64,000 nucleotides of DNA from positions 1 through 64,000 of the forward strand of contig NZ_KE383948.1 in the NCBI RefSeq assembly GCF_000422905.1, in the 5' to 3' direction. Shown piece by piece: positions 24,740-33,552 of this stretch; the first letter of the stretch is position 1; the number at the start of each line of letters is the position of its first letter. The translations under genes and the position numbers were made by a program. The notes below the pieces were generated by a model. The model was given only the letters and a program-made list of their open reading frames with translations. It was not told the DNA's origin and did not search any database. The stretch comes from Paenibacillus alginolyticus DSM 5050 = NBRC 15375. GTDB taxonomy: Bacteria; Bacillota; Bacilli; Paenibacillales; NBRC-103111.

Positions 24740-27700
24740 GTCAACCGGTCATTATTTTCTATGATGCCGCATTCCCGATCAGCAATTCTTATGAAGTACA
24801 TGCTAATCTGCTTGCGGAGCAAGGTGCTATTGTAGTAGGCGCCGAAGCACTGGGAGAAGCTCTCCAGGCAGAGGTAGGCGGATGTTTTGTTAATATGCAC
24901 GCTCCGTATTTCCCAAAGTCCGTATGGCCGGAGATCCTTGCATTCTTGAAACGCGGCGGCGGGCTGCTCAGTATTGGCGGCGCCGCCTTCAAACGGCCTG
25001 TGCGCCGGGAAGCTGACGGCTGGCAAATAGAGTCGGAGCAGACCGCTTATCATCAGCAGTTATACATTCATGAAATACTTTGTGTTGAAGCCGTTCCTAT
25101 GCGCTCCTATTCCGCGTTAGAAACCTTGCCGCTGCTTCAGGGGCAGGATTCGATGTTCGCGCTTGCAGATACGTGGAATATGGTGCCGCACACGACTCGC
25201 AACAGCGACTTGCCCGATCAAATGGGAGCTGCGGGTACCATGAGCACACAGATTTATCCGCTTTTGAAAAGCATCAGCAAGGACGGCCGCGAAGTGGCTG
25301 CGCCTGTCGTGCTTTGGGAAAACTCGCGGGGCGCGTTTATCGGTTCGCGCTGGATGTTTGTCAATGTACCGCTTAGTCCTTCGTTTTGGAATGATGGCGG
25401 TGCTCAAGCATTGATGGGGTGGGCGGCATTTTGCGCAAATGGCGTTACGGAACTGTGGATTAAGCCGAATTATGCCAGCTTCGAGCCGGGAGAACATGCC
25501 ATGCTGACGCTTCAGACTCAGCTTATCGGAGGGCTGCAAGCTGGAGCTGCCTCGAAGCAATGGACATTTGATCTTCGTGTAGCGTATGAGGGTACCGCAC
25601 AGATTGTGTGGTCCCATCGTTTGACTGCCCAAGTGAATAAAGAATTCAACGTGGTGCGAATTCCGGTGCCGATTGACATACAACCTGGCTTATATCATGT
25701 GATTTGCCAGGCAACGTCTGAGGATGGAGAGCTTCGCGCGCTTCGTCAAGGCTTCTGGGGGCATGATCCCTTGCTGCTTGCGGAGGGACAACCGATTACC
25801 TGCGATCGCGATTATTTCATTAAGGACGGACGTCCGCTGCTGATCGTCGGCATGACGTATATGACTTCCGATGTTGCTCGCAAATTCTTGTTCCTTCCCA
25901 ATAGCGATGTCTGGGATCGAGACATGGCCCAGATGGCCAAAGCCGGCATCAATTGGATTCGAACAGGGATTTGGACGGCTTACCGCAATATTATGCAGGT
26001 GGATGGACATGCTTCCGAAGAGGTTCTGAGAGCTATTGATGCTTTCTTCTTAACGGCTAAGAAGCACAATCTCCAGGTTACGTTCACCTTCTTCTCCTTT
26101 ACGCCAGAAACTTGGGAAGGGGTTAACCCTTATCTCGATCCGCAAAGCGTAGAGGCACAGAAGCGGTTTATCCGCTCCATTGTTTCGCGTCACCGTGCAA
26201 CGACGCATGTGGATTGGGATTTGATTAACGAGCCTTCGATGTTTGATCCTGCGCTGATTTTTTCCGAGGGACCTCGTTCCACCCGGGATATCTACGAACG
26301 GCAGGCTTTTGTAGAGTGGCTTAAGCAGCGTCATGGCAGCATTGAACTTCTTCAGGAGCGATGGAATATGTCGCCTGAACAGCTTCCTGCATTTGAAGCG
26401 GCAGCTATTCCAGAGGCTGGAGAAATCAATTTTGACGTGCAGGATATGCATAAGGGCAAAAAAGGAACGCGCTGGCTGGATTACTGTCTGTTCTCGATGG
26501 AGATGCATAACCGTTGGGCCAAAGAGCTCTACAATACGATTAAAGAGATCAGTCCGGATCATCTTGTGGTGGTTGGACAGGATGAAGCGCTTGGCGCGCA
26601 ACGGCCTTCGCCTTTGTTTTATGAGGAGGCAGTTGACTATACAACCGTGCACTCGTGGTGGCTCAACGATAACCTCGTTTGGGACGGCATTTTTGCCAAA
26701 ACAGCCAATAAGCCGAACGTCATTCAAGAAACAGGCATCATGTACGTGGAGACACCAGATGGACGCGCTAAACGTTCGGAGAACGAACTGCGCAGTTTGT
26801 TGGAGCGCAAATATGCCTATGCTTTCGCAACCGGAGGCGCTGGTGCTATTCACTGGATTTGGAATACTAACTTCTATATGGATAATGCTAACGAATCGCA
26901 TATCGGCGCGCTTCGTGCTGATGGCACAGAGAAGCCAGAAGCTGATGTTTCATACGATTTCGGGCGGTTTATGGCTGGAATCAGAGATTTGTTCCAGGAT
27001 CGGATGTTGGAGGATATCGTCGCGATTTTCCCTTATTCGAACGATTTTTCCAATCGGAAATTGGCGTTTGATGCGACGACTAGAATGACGCGTGTGTTGT
27101 CGTATCAAATGAATATGCCGTTCCGTGCGGCATCTGAGTATCATTTGGATGCGCTGGAGGAGCAGCCGGCGAAGCTGATCATTTTGCCGAGCGCGCACAA
27201 TCTTGATGAACAAGCTTGGCTGAAGCTTGTAGATATTGTTCAGCGTACAGGTGCGACGCTGCTGGCGACAGGTCCGCTCAGCCTTGATGCGTATTGGAAG
27301 CAAACGCCGCGTCTTATCGATGAACTAGGTGAAGCAGAACTTCAGAATGTTCGACGGGAAGAAATGCTTGGGCTGCAAGGCGCAGCACTCCCGGTATCCT
27401 TTGATAAACGCCGAATAGCTGAGGTCGTAAAGGAAGTGCGGGTTGGACGTTCGGAAACGGGTACTGTATCTGTGTCGGGAAGCTCTGGCGATGCGATTGT
27501 CGATATTCCGCTGGGCAAAGGCAGACTCATTTGGAGTCCGCTGCCTGTTGAATTGAACGAACGACTGGACACGGTCGCTCGCCTTTATCGTTATGCCATC
27601 AATGCCGCGGGCTGTGAAAGCGGATTGGAATGGGTGCAAGGCGGCGACATTGCAGGTGTTTACGGAAGGAAGCTACGCTTTAAGAATGGATTCCTGTATG

Positions 27701-27873
27701 TATTCGTATCTGAATTTGCATGGAATGTGAATATCGAAGTGAAGGATACGGATAGCGAGGCAACCTATGCATTTACGCTAGAGAAAGAGCGTTCCGTTCT
27801 CTTTGCTGCAGATGCGCAAGGCAATCTCATCTCTGTATACCGTCCTGACGAAGTCCATATTGAAAGGAGTTAA
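24736..27873 (+). CDS. Large clan GH-A glycoside hydrolase, putative beta-mannosidase
   Basis: A 1045-residue cytosolic enzyme. Residues about 1-230 look like a class I glutamine-amidotransferase-like (trimerisation-type) domain (ILAFLKRGGGLLSIGG). Residues about 250-350 form a beta-sandwich. A TIM barrel (about 360-730) has acid/base Glu in DWDLINEPS and a nucleophile-like Glu in PNVIQETGIMY, as in GH5/GH42 clan GH-A enzymes. A second amidotransferase-like domain (IFPYSNDFSNRKLAFDATTR, then KLIILPSAHNL) follows. Beside GH125 and GH38 it would fit a beta-mannosidase cleaving the core Man-beta-GlcNAc bond, but beta-galactosidase is possible. The exact family is not certain. Confidence 0.75.
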   Translation: MSQPVIIFYDAAFPISNSYEVHANLLAEQGAIVVGAEALGEALQAEVGGCFVNMHAPYFPKSVWPEILAFLKRGGGLLSIGGAAFKRPVRREADGWQIESEQTAYHQQLYIHEILCVEAVPMRSYSALETLPLLQGQDSMFALADTWNMVPHTTRNSDLPDQMGAAGTMSTQIYPLLKSISKDGREVAAPVVLWENSRGAFIGSRWMFVNVPLSPSFWNDGGAQALMGWAAFCANGVTELWIKPNYASFEPGEHAMLTLQTQLIGGLQAGAASKQWTFDLRVAYEGTAQIVWSHRLTAQVNKEFNVVRIPVPIDIQPGLYHVICQATSEDGELRALRQGFWGHDPLLLAEGQPITCDRDYFIKDGRPLLIVGMTYMTSDVARKFLFLPNSDVWDRDMAQMAKAGINWIRTGIWTAYRNIMQVDGHASEEVLRAIDAFFLTAKKHNLQVTFTFFSFTPETWEGVNPYLDPQSVEAQKRFIRSIVSRHRATTHVDWDLINEPSMFDPALIFSEGPRSTRDIYERQAFVEWLKQRHGSIELLQERWNMSPEQLPAFEAAAIPEAGEINFDVQDMHKGKKGTRWLDYCLFSMEMHNRWAKELYNTIKEISPDHLVVVGQDEALGAQRPSPLFYEEAVDYTTVHSWWLNDNLVWDGIFAKTANKPNVIQETGIMYVETPDGRAKRSENELRSLLERKYAYAFATGGAGAIHWIWNTNFYMDNANESHIGALRADGTEKPEADVSYDFGRFMAGIRDLFQDRMLEDIVAIFPYSNDFSNRKLAFDATTRMTRVLSYQMNMPFRAASEYHLDALEEQPAKLIILPSAHNLDEQAWLKLVDIVQRTGATLLATGPLSLDAYWKQTPRLIDELGEAELQNVRREEMLGLQGAALPVSFDKRRIAEVVKEVRVGRSETGTVSVSGSSGDAIVDIPLGKGRLIWSPLPVELNERLDTVARLYRYAINAAGCESGLEWVQGGDIAGVYGRKLRFKNGFLYVFVSEFAWNVNIEVKDTDSEATYAFTLEKERSVLFAADAQGNLISVYRPDEVHIERS

Positions 27874-27876
27874 ACG

Positions 27877-30606
27877 ATGAGCACCAAGAGAACCGCTCAT
27901 ATCATTTCCCATACGCATTGGGACCGGGAATGGTATTTACCCTATGAGAAGCATCATGTTCGTCTCGTTAAGCTAGTAGATACGCTGCTGGATAAAATGG
28001 ATCAGGATGCGAAATATCGCAGCTTCTTTTTGGACGGTCAAACGATCATTCTGGAGGATTACCTCCAGGTCAGACCGGATCAAAAGGATCGATTGACCAA
28101 ATTTATTCAGGACGGCCGTATTTTAATAGGTCCGTGGTATATTTTGCAAGATGCATTTCTGACCAGCGGCGAAGCCAATGTACGAAATATGCAGATCGGG
28201 CATCAAGATGCGAAGAAATATGGCGATGTTTCGAAGATCGGTTATTTTCCCGATACGTTCGGTCTTGTAGGCCAAACGCCGCAATTGATGCAGCAGTCAG
28301 GGATCACGAATGCTTTGTTTGGCCGCGGCGTGAAGCCGACTGGTTTTAACAATACTGTTTCTGACGGAGATTATGAATCGTCATTCTCGGAACTGCTTTG
28401 GGAAGGACCCGATGGCTCCCAAGTACTCGGCATTCTTTTCGCCAACTGGTATTCGAACGGAAATGAAATTCCAGTAGACCGGGAAGAAGCGAAAGCATAC
28501 TGGGAGCGGAAGCTAGCGGACGCTGAGAAATATGCATCGACTGGCGAGCTGCTCTTTATGAATGGCTGTGACCATCAACCGGTTCAATTGGACTTGCCCG
28601 AGGCGATTCAAGCTGCGCGCGAGCTGTATCCGGATACGAATTTTGTTCATTCGAATTTTATCGATTACTTGCAGGCTGTTCAGCGTTCCTTGAAGCATGA
28701 GCTTTCTACGGTAAAAGGTGAGCTTCGCAGTCAACGGACAGACGGTTGGTCTACGCTCGTGAACACTGCTTCGGCTCGTGTTTACTTGAAGCAGATGAAT
28801 CAGCTGGGGCAAGCGATGCTGGAAAAAGTGGCTGAACCGCTGGCCGCTTTCGCACATGTCCTCGAAGTTGGGGAGAAATACCCGCTTCATCTGTTCACCT
28901 ATGCTTGGAAAACATTAATGCAGAATCATCCGCACGATAGCATTTGCGGCTGTTCTGTAGACGAAGTTCACCGGGAAATGGTGACGCGCTTCGAGAAAAG
29001 CCGTCATGTGGCCGAAGCGATCGTCGATGACAGCAAACGAGCGATTGCTGAAGCAATCGATACGTCGAGCTTTGCGCAAGCGGGCGAAAACGCCTTGCCG
29101 GTCGTTGTTTTTAATACAACCGGATGGGAGCGTACTGGTGTTGTGAGTATCGAGCTTGATGCCTTGCGTTTGTACTTCCGTGATGGATACACGCTGGAAG
29201 AAGCAAGCAGTTTTGCGAAGGCGGCGGATCTTTCGGGCCGTACACTCGTGGACGAGCTGGGGAACGTCGCTGCATGTACGTTTGAAGATCTCGGACTGCA
29301 GTTCGGTTACGATTTGCCGGACGACAAGTTCCGTCAGCCATATATGTGCCGCAAAGTGAAGCTGACCTTTGAAGCGGAGAAGGTTCCTGCTTTGGGACTG
29401 AAGACATACGCTTGGGTCAAAAGGGAAGAGGAGACTGTTGATTCCTCACTGTTAGCGGGAGACCGGGTGTTGGAGAATGAATCGCTTAAGGTCGTAATCG
29501 CGGATAACGGTTCATTCACATTGACAGACAAGAAGAATGGCCGAACTTACAGGGATTTAGGCGTATATGAGAATACCGGGGATATCGGTAACGAATATAT
29601 GTACAAACAACCGGATGGCGAGACGCCGCTTACAACGCAAGGCTTGGCTGCAAATATCCGTGTGTTAAAGGATACGCCCTATCAGACATCGTTTGAAATT
29701 GTTCACGACTGGGAAATTCCTGCGTCAGCGGACGAATTACTGGAAGAAGAGCAGCGCGATTTGATCTACTTTCCACACAGGAAAGCGCAGCGATCAGCTC
29801 GCATGGTACCTATGCAGATCCGTACCATTATCAGTCTGAGCCGCGGCGGCAAAGGGGTAGAAATCGAAGCATCCTTCAACAATCAGGCCAAAGATCACCG
29901 TTTACGGATGTTGTTCCCATCTGATCTGAATACACAAGTTCACCGAGTGGACTCCATGTTTGAGATCCCGCAGCGCGACAACACGCCGTCTGCCGAGTGG
30001 GAAAATCCAAGCAATACGCAGCATCAACAGGCATTCATTGATGTAAGCGAAGCGGAAGCTGGTCTTGTAGTTGCTAACCTCGGATTAAATGAATACGAGG
30101 TTTTGCGAGACAGACGCAACACGATTGCCGTGACGCTACTTCGTGCGGTTGGCGAGCTTGGCGACTGGGGCTTGTTCCCGACGCCGGAAGCGCAGTGTCT
30201 GGGCGAGCACACCGTCCGAATGACCCTCATTCCGTATAACGGCGAAGGCGAACAATACGGCGCTTACCAGCAAGCCTACCAGTTCCAAATTCCGTGGACG
30301 TTGTGTCAAACGGGCATTCACACTGGACGAATTGCACCGACGTATGCACCATTCCATTGGGAAGGCGATAAGATAGGTTTTTCCTCCATGAAAATGAATG
30401 AAGGAAACGGCGATCTGATGCTCCGTTGGTACAACATGAGCTCCCAAAACACCGAGCTCAAACTCAGTTCCAACATACCTCTATACTCCTTCTATAAGAG
30501 TACGATTATGGAAGTACATGGCCCGAGCATTGAAGCTGACGCCGAAGGCCAATTGTCATTGCCGACAGGTCCTTGCGAAATTGTTACCGTCGGGATTCAA
30601 CGATAA
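27877..30606 (+). CDS. GH38 alpha-mannosidase
   Basis: A 909-residue cytosolic, metal-dependent retaining alpha-mannosidase. The N-terminal zinc site is H12-T-H14-W-D16 (in ISHTHWDREWY). The nucleophile Asp is in GYFPDTFGLVGQTPQLMQQ and another metal ligand is in NHPHDSICGCSVDEVH. The C-terminal beta-sandwich domains span the second half. The length matches MngB-like bacterial enzymes (about 880-1000). AAAGGAGTTAAACG precedes the ATG, 3 bases after the upstream stop. With GH125 it should trim alpha-linked mannosides taken up by the importer. Confidence 0.93.
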   Translation: MSTKRTAHIISHTHWDREWYLPYEKHHVRLVKLVDTLLDKMDQDAKYRSFFLDGQTIILEDYLQVRPDQKDRLTKFIQDGRILIGPWYILQDAFLTSGEANVRNMQIGHQDAKKYGDVSKIGYFPDTFGLVGQTPQLMQQSGITNALFGRGVKPTGFNNTVSDGDYESSFSELLWEGPDGSQVLGILFANWYSNGNEIPVDREEAKAYWERKLADAEKYASTGELLFMNGCDHQPVQLDLPEAIQAARELYPDTNFVHSNFIDYLQAVQRSLKHELSTVKGELRSQRTDGWSTLVNTASARVYLKQMNQLGQAMLEKVAEPLAAFAHVLEVGEKYPLHLFTYAWKTLMQNHPHDSICGCSVDEVHREMVTRFEKSRHVAEAIVDDSKRAIAEAIDTSSFAQAGENALPVVVFNTTGWERTGVVSIELDALRLYFRDGYTLEEASSFAKAADLSGRTLVDELGNVAACTFEDLGLQFGYDLPDDKFRQPYMCRKVKLTFEAEKVPALGLKTYAWVKREEETVDSSLLAGDRVLENESLKVVIADNGSFTLTDKKNGRTYRDLGVYENTGDIGNEYMYKQPDGETPLTTQGLAANIRVLKDTPYQTSFEIVHDWEIPASADELLEEEQRDLIYFPHRKAQRSARMVPMQIRTIISLSRGGKGVEIEASFNNQAKDHRLRMLFPSDLNTQVHRVDSMFEIPQRDNTPSAEWENPSNTQHQQAFIDVSEAEAGLVVANLGLNEYEVLRDRRNTIAVTLLRAVGELGDWGLFPTPEAQCLGEHTVRMTLIPYNGEGEQYGAYQQAYQFQIPWTLCQTGIHTGRIAPTYAPFHWEGDKIGFSSMKMNEGNGDLMLRWYNMSSQNTELKLSSNIPLYSFYKSTIMEVHGPSIEADAEGQLSLPTGPCEIVTVGIQR

Positions 30607-30650
30607 GCTTAGTTGGAACATTTGAAGAGGTATTTAGCTTGAAATCAATG

Positions 30651-30677
30651 ATTACATTGGAATTTGTCCAATGTAAT
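30651..30677. repeat. Perfect inverted repeat downstream of GH38 gene
   Basis: ATTACATTGGA (30651-30661) and TCCAATGTAAT (30667-30677) are perfect 11-base arms with a 5-base loop. No T-run follows. A second imperfect inverted repeat (TTCCACTGGA / TCCAATGGAA) follows at about 30724-30750. Confidence 0.55.
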
Positions 30678-30877
30678 CGACTCTCCTGCTTCGAAAAGCG
30701 CAATTCTAGACTGTCAAATCCCAAGTTCCACTGGAGTAAATCCAATGGAAGCGGTATTCAGGCTATGAATTCACAAAGCGTGAGCTGAATTTTCTGAATT
30801 GGTACGTCTGGTGAGGTTGGCGAATTGAGCAGTTTTGGATTGAGCAATGAGTAGTGAGGCATAACGGAAATTGACGC

Positions 30878-30924
30878 AAATAGACCAATCTAAGTCTACA
30901 GACTTTAGTTTGGTCTATTTTTAG
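30878..30924. terminator. Nested terminator hairpin
   Basis: The outer arms AAATAGACCAA (30878-30888) / TTGGTCTATTT (30910-30920) enclose inner arms AAGTCT (30892-30897) / AGACTT (30900-30905), followed by TTA. It is likely the bidirectional terminator for the alpha-mannoside locus. Confidence 0.65.
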
Positions 30925-31484
30925 ATTTAATTGAAATGTTTTGCGGTCTGGGGCTGACCCAAAATGATAATATATAAGAAGGGCAGCTTTATGGATAGGT
31001 GCAGCCATCTACCATGCTTACACTAAAGGGAACGTAGAGACTATTTACTTGAAATGTGCGCTAATCCAGCAAATGCGGAACGTACGAGACTGTCGATTTA
31101 TTCATAATGGCTCCTCAACACTAGTAGGCATGACTCCAAAAGATGATTTTAGAGTCGTTGAGCTGTGTTGTGAAGGGTTATGATATTGTGGTTTACAATG
31201 TTGTAATTTCTGTAACAATTTGCACGCCTAAAGGCTATTTTGCAGCTTGGAGTTGCATTTCGTACAACAATTCGAGCCTATTTGTTGCAAAATCGCCTAT
31301 TTCGGGCCCAATTGTTGTACATTAAGCAACAACGAGTGGAGAGAGGCGGGATCCAGACAGCAATTGTTGCACTTTTTACAACAACATTCAACACAATCCT
31401 CCAAGGACTGCAAGTAGCATGTGGGCCGATTGATTCCGATTTAAGACACTCTCATGTAGAACTTGATTGGATGAATGAATCGAA
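30925..31484. other. Non-coding stretch with TTGTTGCA-type repeats
   Basis: I see no supported gene here. The stretch is rich in GCAATTGTTGC/TTGTTGCAAAA/CAATTGTTGTA motifs. A 46-base segment (31344-31389) recurs at 54815-54860 with about six mismatches. Confidence 0.5.
31344..31389. repeat. 46-bp dispersed intergenic repeat, copy A
   Basis: The shared core CAGCAATTGTTGCA, then TTTTTACAACA and CATTC, matches copy B at 54815-54860. GCAATTGTTGC is nearly palindromic. Confidence 0.6.
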
Positions 31485-32099
31485 TCAGGATTGAACGTCA
31501 ATCAAAGGCATTTTTCTGTGCTTCGCCTTGAAAGCTAGATAAATACTAGTCGCTACGGCACCTATGGTTCCGCAAATGATATCCGTCATCGTGTCGACCA
31601 AGCTTCCGTTTTGTGAATGGAGTCCGAATAGTCCGTCCGTCGTAAACTCGTAAATTTCCCAAACACCCGCCATGGCGGTGGAAAAGAAAAGGCAAAACCA
31701 TATGGCAACTTGCGCACTCGGCGCGGCCGTTTTCTCGCCTCTGCTTGCTTTCATATAAATCAACAAACCGACGAAGCAAAGGATCAAGCCCGAAAAGAGA
31801 TGCTCGATTTTATCCAGGTATGGAATTACTTTGTAAAATCCAAACTCATTTGCCAAAAACATAGAGACAAAAATGAACAATAGGACTGAAAACCGCAAAG
31901 CTGCAAACAGCGTGGTCTTTGTGAGTTTGACCACGATTCGGATGATCAGCAGCACTGCAATAATCAAACCGGCCTCAAACATTTTTGCTGGGATGTCTTT
32001 CACCCAAAAATAAACAAAGCAGACTGCGGCAGTCACATACAAAGCCAGTTCGAAGAGATCGTTCCATTTGTCTTTGCGTTTTTTTATTTGCATCTCCAT
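31485..32099 (-). CDS. DUF2238/YjdF-like integral membrane protein
   Basis: A 204-residue membrane protein with about six transmembrane segments. Conserved charged motifs within the membrane are DKIEHLFSGL, AGVWEIYEFTTD and DTMTDIICGTIGA, the pattern of the DUF2238 (YjdF) family, whose function is unknown. Start ATG 32099 on the minus strand follows GAGGCGAG; a GTG one codon upstream is the alternative. It is the only minus-strand gene between the two mannoside loci. Confidence 0.75.
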   Translation of the reverse strand: MEMQIKKRKDKWNDLFELALYVTAAVCFVYFWVKDIPAKMFEAGLIIAVLLIIRIVVKLTKTTLFAALRFSVLLFIFVSMFLANEFGFYKVIPYLDKIEHLFSGLILCFVGLLIYMKASRGEKTAAPSAQVAIWFCLFFSTAMAGVWEIYEFTTDGLFGLHSQNGSLVDTMTDIICGTIGAVATSIYLAFKAKHRKMPLIDVQS

Positions 32100-32159
32100 C
32101 ACTCGCCTCGAATTCCGAAATTAGTCTTTTCGTAAACATTAAACAATATATTTTACGCT

Positions 32160-32335
32160 TAAACAAGGCAGTACAATCATTATGAGTTAAAAATGTTGCC
32201 GCCTCTTTCAATAATTGCCCGGGAAATACCCAAACCAGCTCGTTATTTCCATTTTTATCCACAATCCGTACTGCCTATTCCGGATGATTCCGTTTGATTT
32301 GATGGAGAATTTCCTCGAATGACCGTTTGTTGTTT
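32160..32335 (-). pseudogene. Remnant of an unidentified gene
   Basis: Reading the minus strand, a frame gives RSFEEILHQIKRNHPE, an in-frame TAG, then AVRIVDKNGNNELVWVFPGQ and LLKEAATFLTHNDC. The composition looks like real protein (amphipathic helices and a hydrophobic strand) but is interrupted and has no start or proper end. I do not recognise the family. Confidence 0.3.
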
Positions 32336-32350
32336 CGATGCTAGGGATGA

Positions 32351-32413
32351 CACCTAAAAATGTTATCCGTTTTTCAATCATTGCTAGCTGTTAAAGAAGA
32401 TGGAATGTACTAT
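32351..32413 (+). promoter_or_regulatory. Promoter with upstream CACCTAAAAAT box (copy A)
   Basis: CACCTAAAAATGTTATCCGT (from 32351) lies upstream of a weak -35 (TAGCTG, 32385-32390) and a -10-like TACTAT (32408-32413) in TACTATATTTGCT. The same box, with the same 39-base distance from ATCC to TACTATA, occurs upstream of the permease gene at 38627-38689. It probably serves the GH130 gene. Confidence 0.6.
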
Positions 32414-32462
32414 ATTTGCTCTATGAAAGGTGTTAAAATACGATGCAAAGGAGTAGTCTTCC

Positions 32463-33464
32463 ATGGTTTTCACAAGTTCGCTGAAATCAAGCAAGTTTAT
32501 CACAAGACATGCTATGAACCCGATTCTAGCTCCGGGCGATGTCCCCTATAATCCTGCACTTGTTTTTAATGCAGGTGTTGCCAAATATGAAGGACAGTAT
32601 GTCATGATGTTTCGTAATGATTATGGCGATGCGGCAAATGAAACGTTACTTCCGATCAGCACCACCAATTTGGGGCTTGCTTTTAGTAAAGACGGCATTC
32701 ATTGGGACGTGCAGAAGCAGCCATGCTTTGGCATTGAAGGCGATGAGATTATTCGAACGTACGATCCGCGGTTAACGGTAATTGACGGGCGCTGCTATGT
32801 TTGTTTTGCAGTAGATACTAAGCACGGTGTGCGCGGGGGAATCGCGGTTACGGATGATTTCGTGGACTTCGAAATTCTTAGTCTCTCTGCCCCAGACAAT
32901 CGAAATATGGTGTTGTTTCCTGAAAAATTCGATGGCAAATATATCCGTTTGGAACGGCCATTCCCGGTCTATGGTAAAGGCGGAAAAGATAGCTTTGATA
33001 TATGGATCTCCGATTCGCCTGATTTAAAATATTGGGGAAATACCGAACTGCTTCTCGGCTTGGAGCAGGTGCCGTTCGCCAACGATAAGATTGGTCCGGC
33101 CGCGCCTCCGATACGAACCTCCAAGGGCTGGCTCACCACGTTCCATGCGGTAGATATTGATCATGCCCGTGGCAAAAACGGCTGGGAACCGTATTGGAAG
33201 AAGCGATACACAGCTGGCATCATGCTGCTGGATTTGGACAATCCCTATCGAATCATCGGAATGTGCCAGGAGCCTTTACTAGCACCGGAAGTGAGCTATG
33301 AAATAGAAGGCGGTTTTCGCAACGATGTCATTTTTCCAGGAGGAATGATTTTGGAGGACAGTGGTGAGGTCAAAATCTATTATGGAGCGGCAGATACGGT
33401 AGAATGTCTGGCAACAGCCCATGTTTACGATCTAATCCGGTTGTGCTTGCCGGATACAAAATAA
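32463..33464 (+). CDS. GH130 beta-mannoside phosphorylase
   Basis: A 333-residue five-bladed beta-propeller enzyme of glycoside hydrolase family 130. Family features are the N-terminal RHAMNPILAPGDVPYNPALVFNAG-type opening (split here only in description), the catalytic-acid segment RTYDPRLTVIDG, PDNRNMVLFPEK, RLERPF and the C-terminal YYGAADT. GH130 enzymes phosphorolyse beta-mannosides to mannose-1-phosphate in the cytosol. The length suits Man-beta-1,4-GlcNAc or beta-1,2-mannobiose phosphorylases better than the longer mannosylglucose type. The ribosome binding site AAAGGAG is 10 bases upstream. It is followed by a hairpin and the second YesM/YesN pair. Confidence 0.88.
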   Translation: MVFTSSLKSSKFITRHAMNPILAPGDVPYNPALVFNAGVAKYEGQYVMMFRNDYGDAANETLLPISTTNLGLAFSKDGIHWDVQKQPCFGIEGDEIIRTYDPRLTVIDGRCYVCFAVDTKHGVRGGIAVTDDFVDFEILSLSAPDNRNMVLFPEKFDGKYIRLERPFPVYGKGGKDSFDIWISDSPDLKYWGNTELLLGLEQVPFANDKIGPAAPPIRTSKGWLTTFHAVDIDHARGKNGWEPYWKKRYTAGIMLLDLDNPYRIIGMCQEPLLAPEVSYEIEGGFRNDVIFPGGMILEDSGEVKIYYGAADTVECLATAHVYDLIRLCLPDTK

Positions 33465-33479
33465 TAGTTATTACCTAGG

Positions 33480-33504
33480 GAAGTTGCGTTCAGTGAGCAA
33501 CTTC
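33480..33504 (+). promoter_or_regulatory. Intercistronic hairpin after GH130 gene
   Basis: GAAGTTGC (33480-33487) and GCAACTTC (33497-33504) are perfect 8-base arms. The following bases are only moderately T-rich (TCTTGTTGGTTTT), so it may be a partial terminator or a stability element. Confidence 0.5.
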
Positions 33505-33552
33505 TCTTGTTGGTTTTCAAAGCGCTGTTCTTCAGGAGGAATTCATTGCCCT

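Noticed and set aside
26050..26901. 283-codon minus-strand open frame opposite the clan GH-A gene
   Set aside because: It is antisense to the catalytic barrel with no family features.
26333..27088. 251-codon plus-strand open frame inside the 1045-residue hydrolase gene
   Set aside because: It is out of frame within a convincing enzyme gene, lacks a ribosome binding site, and its composition is shadow-like (rich in Arg, Trp and Cys).
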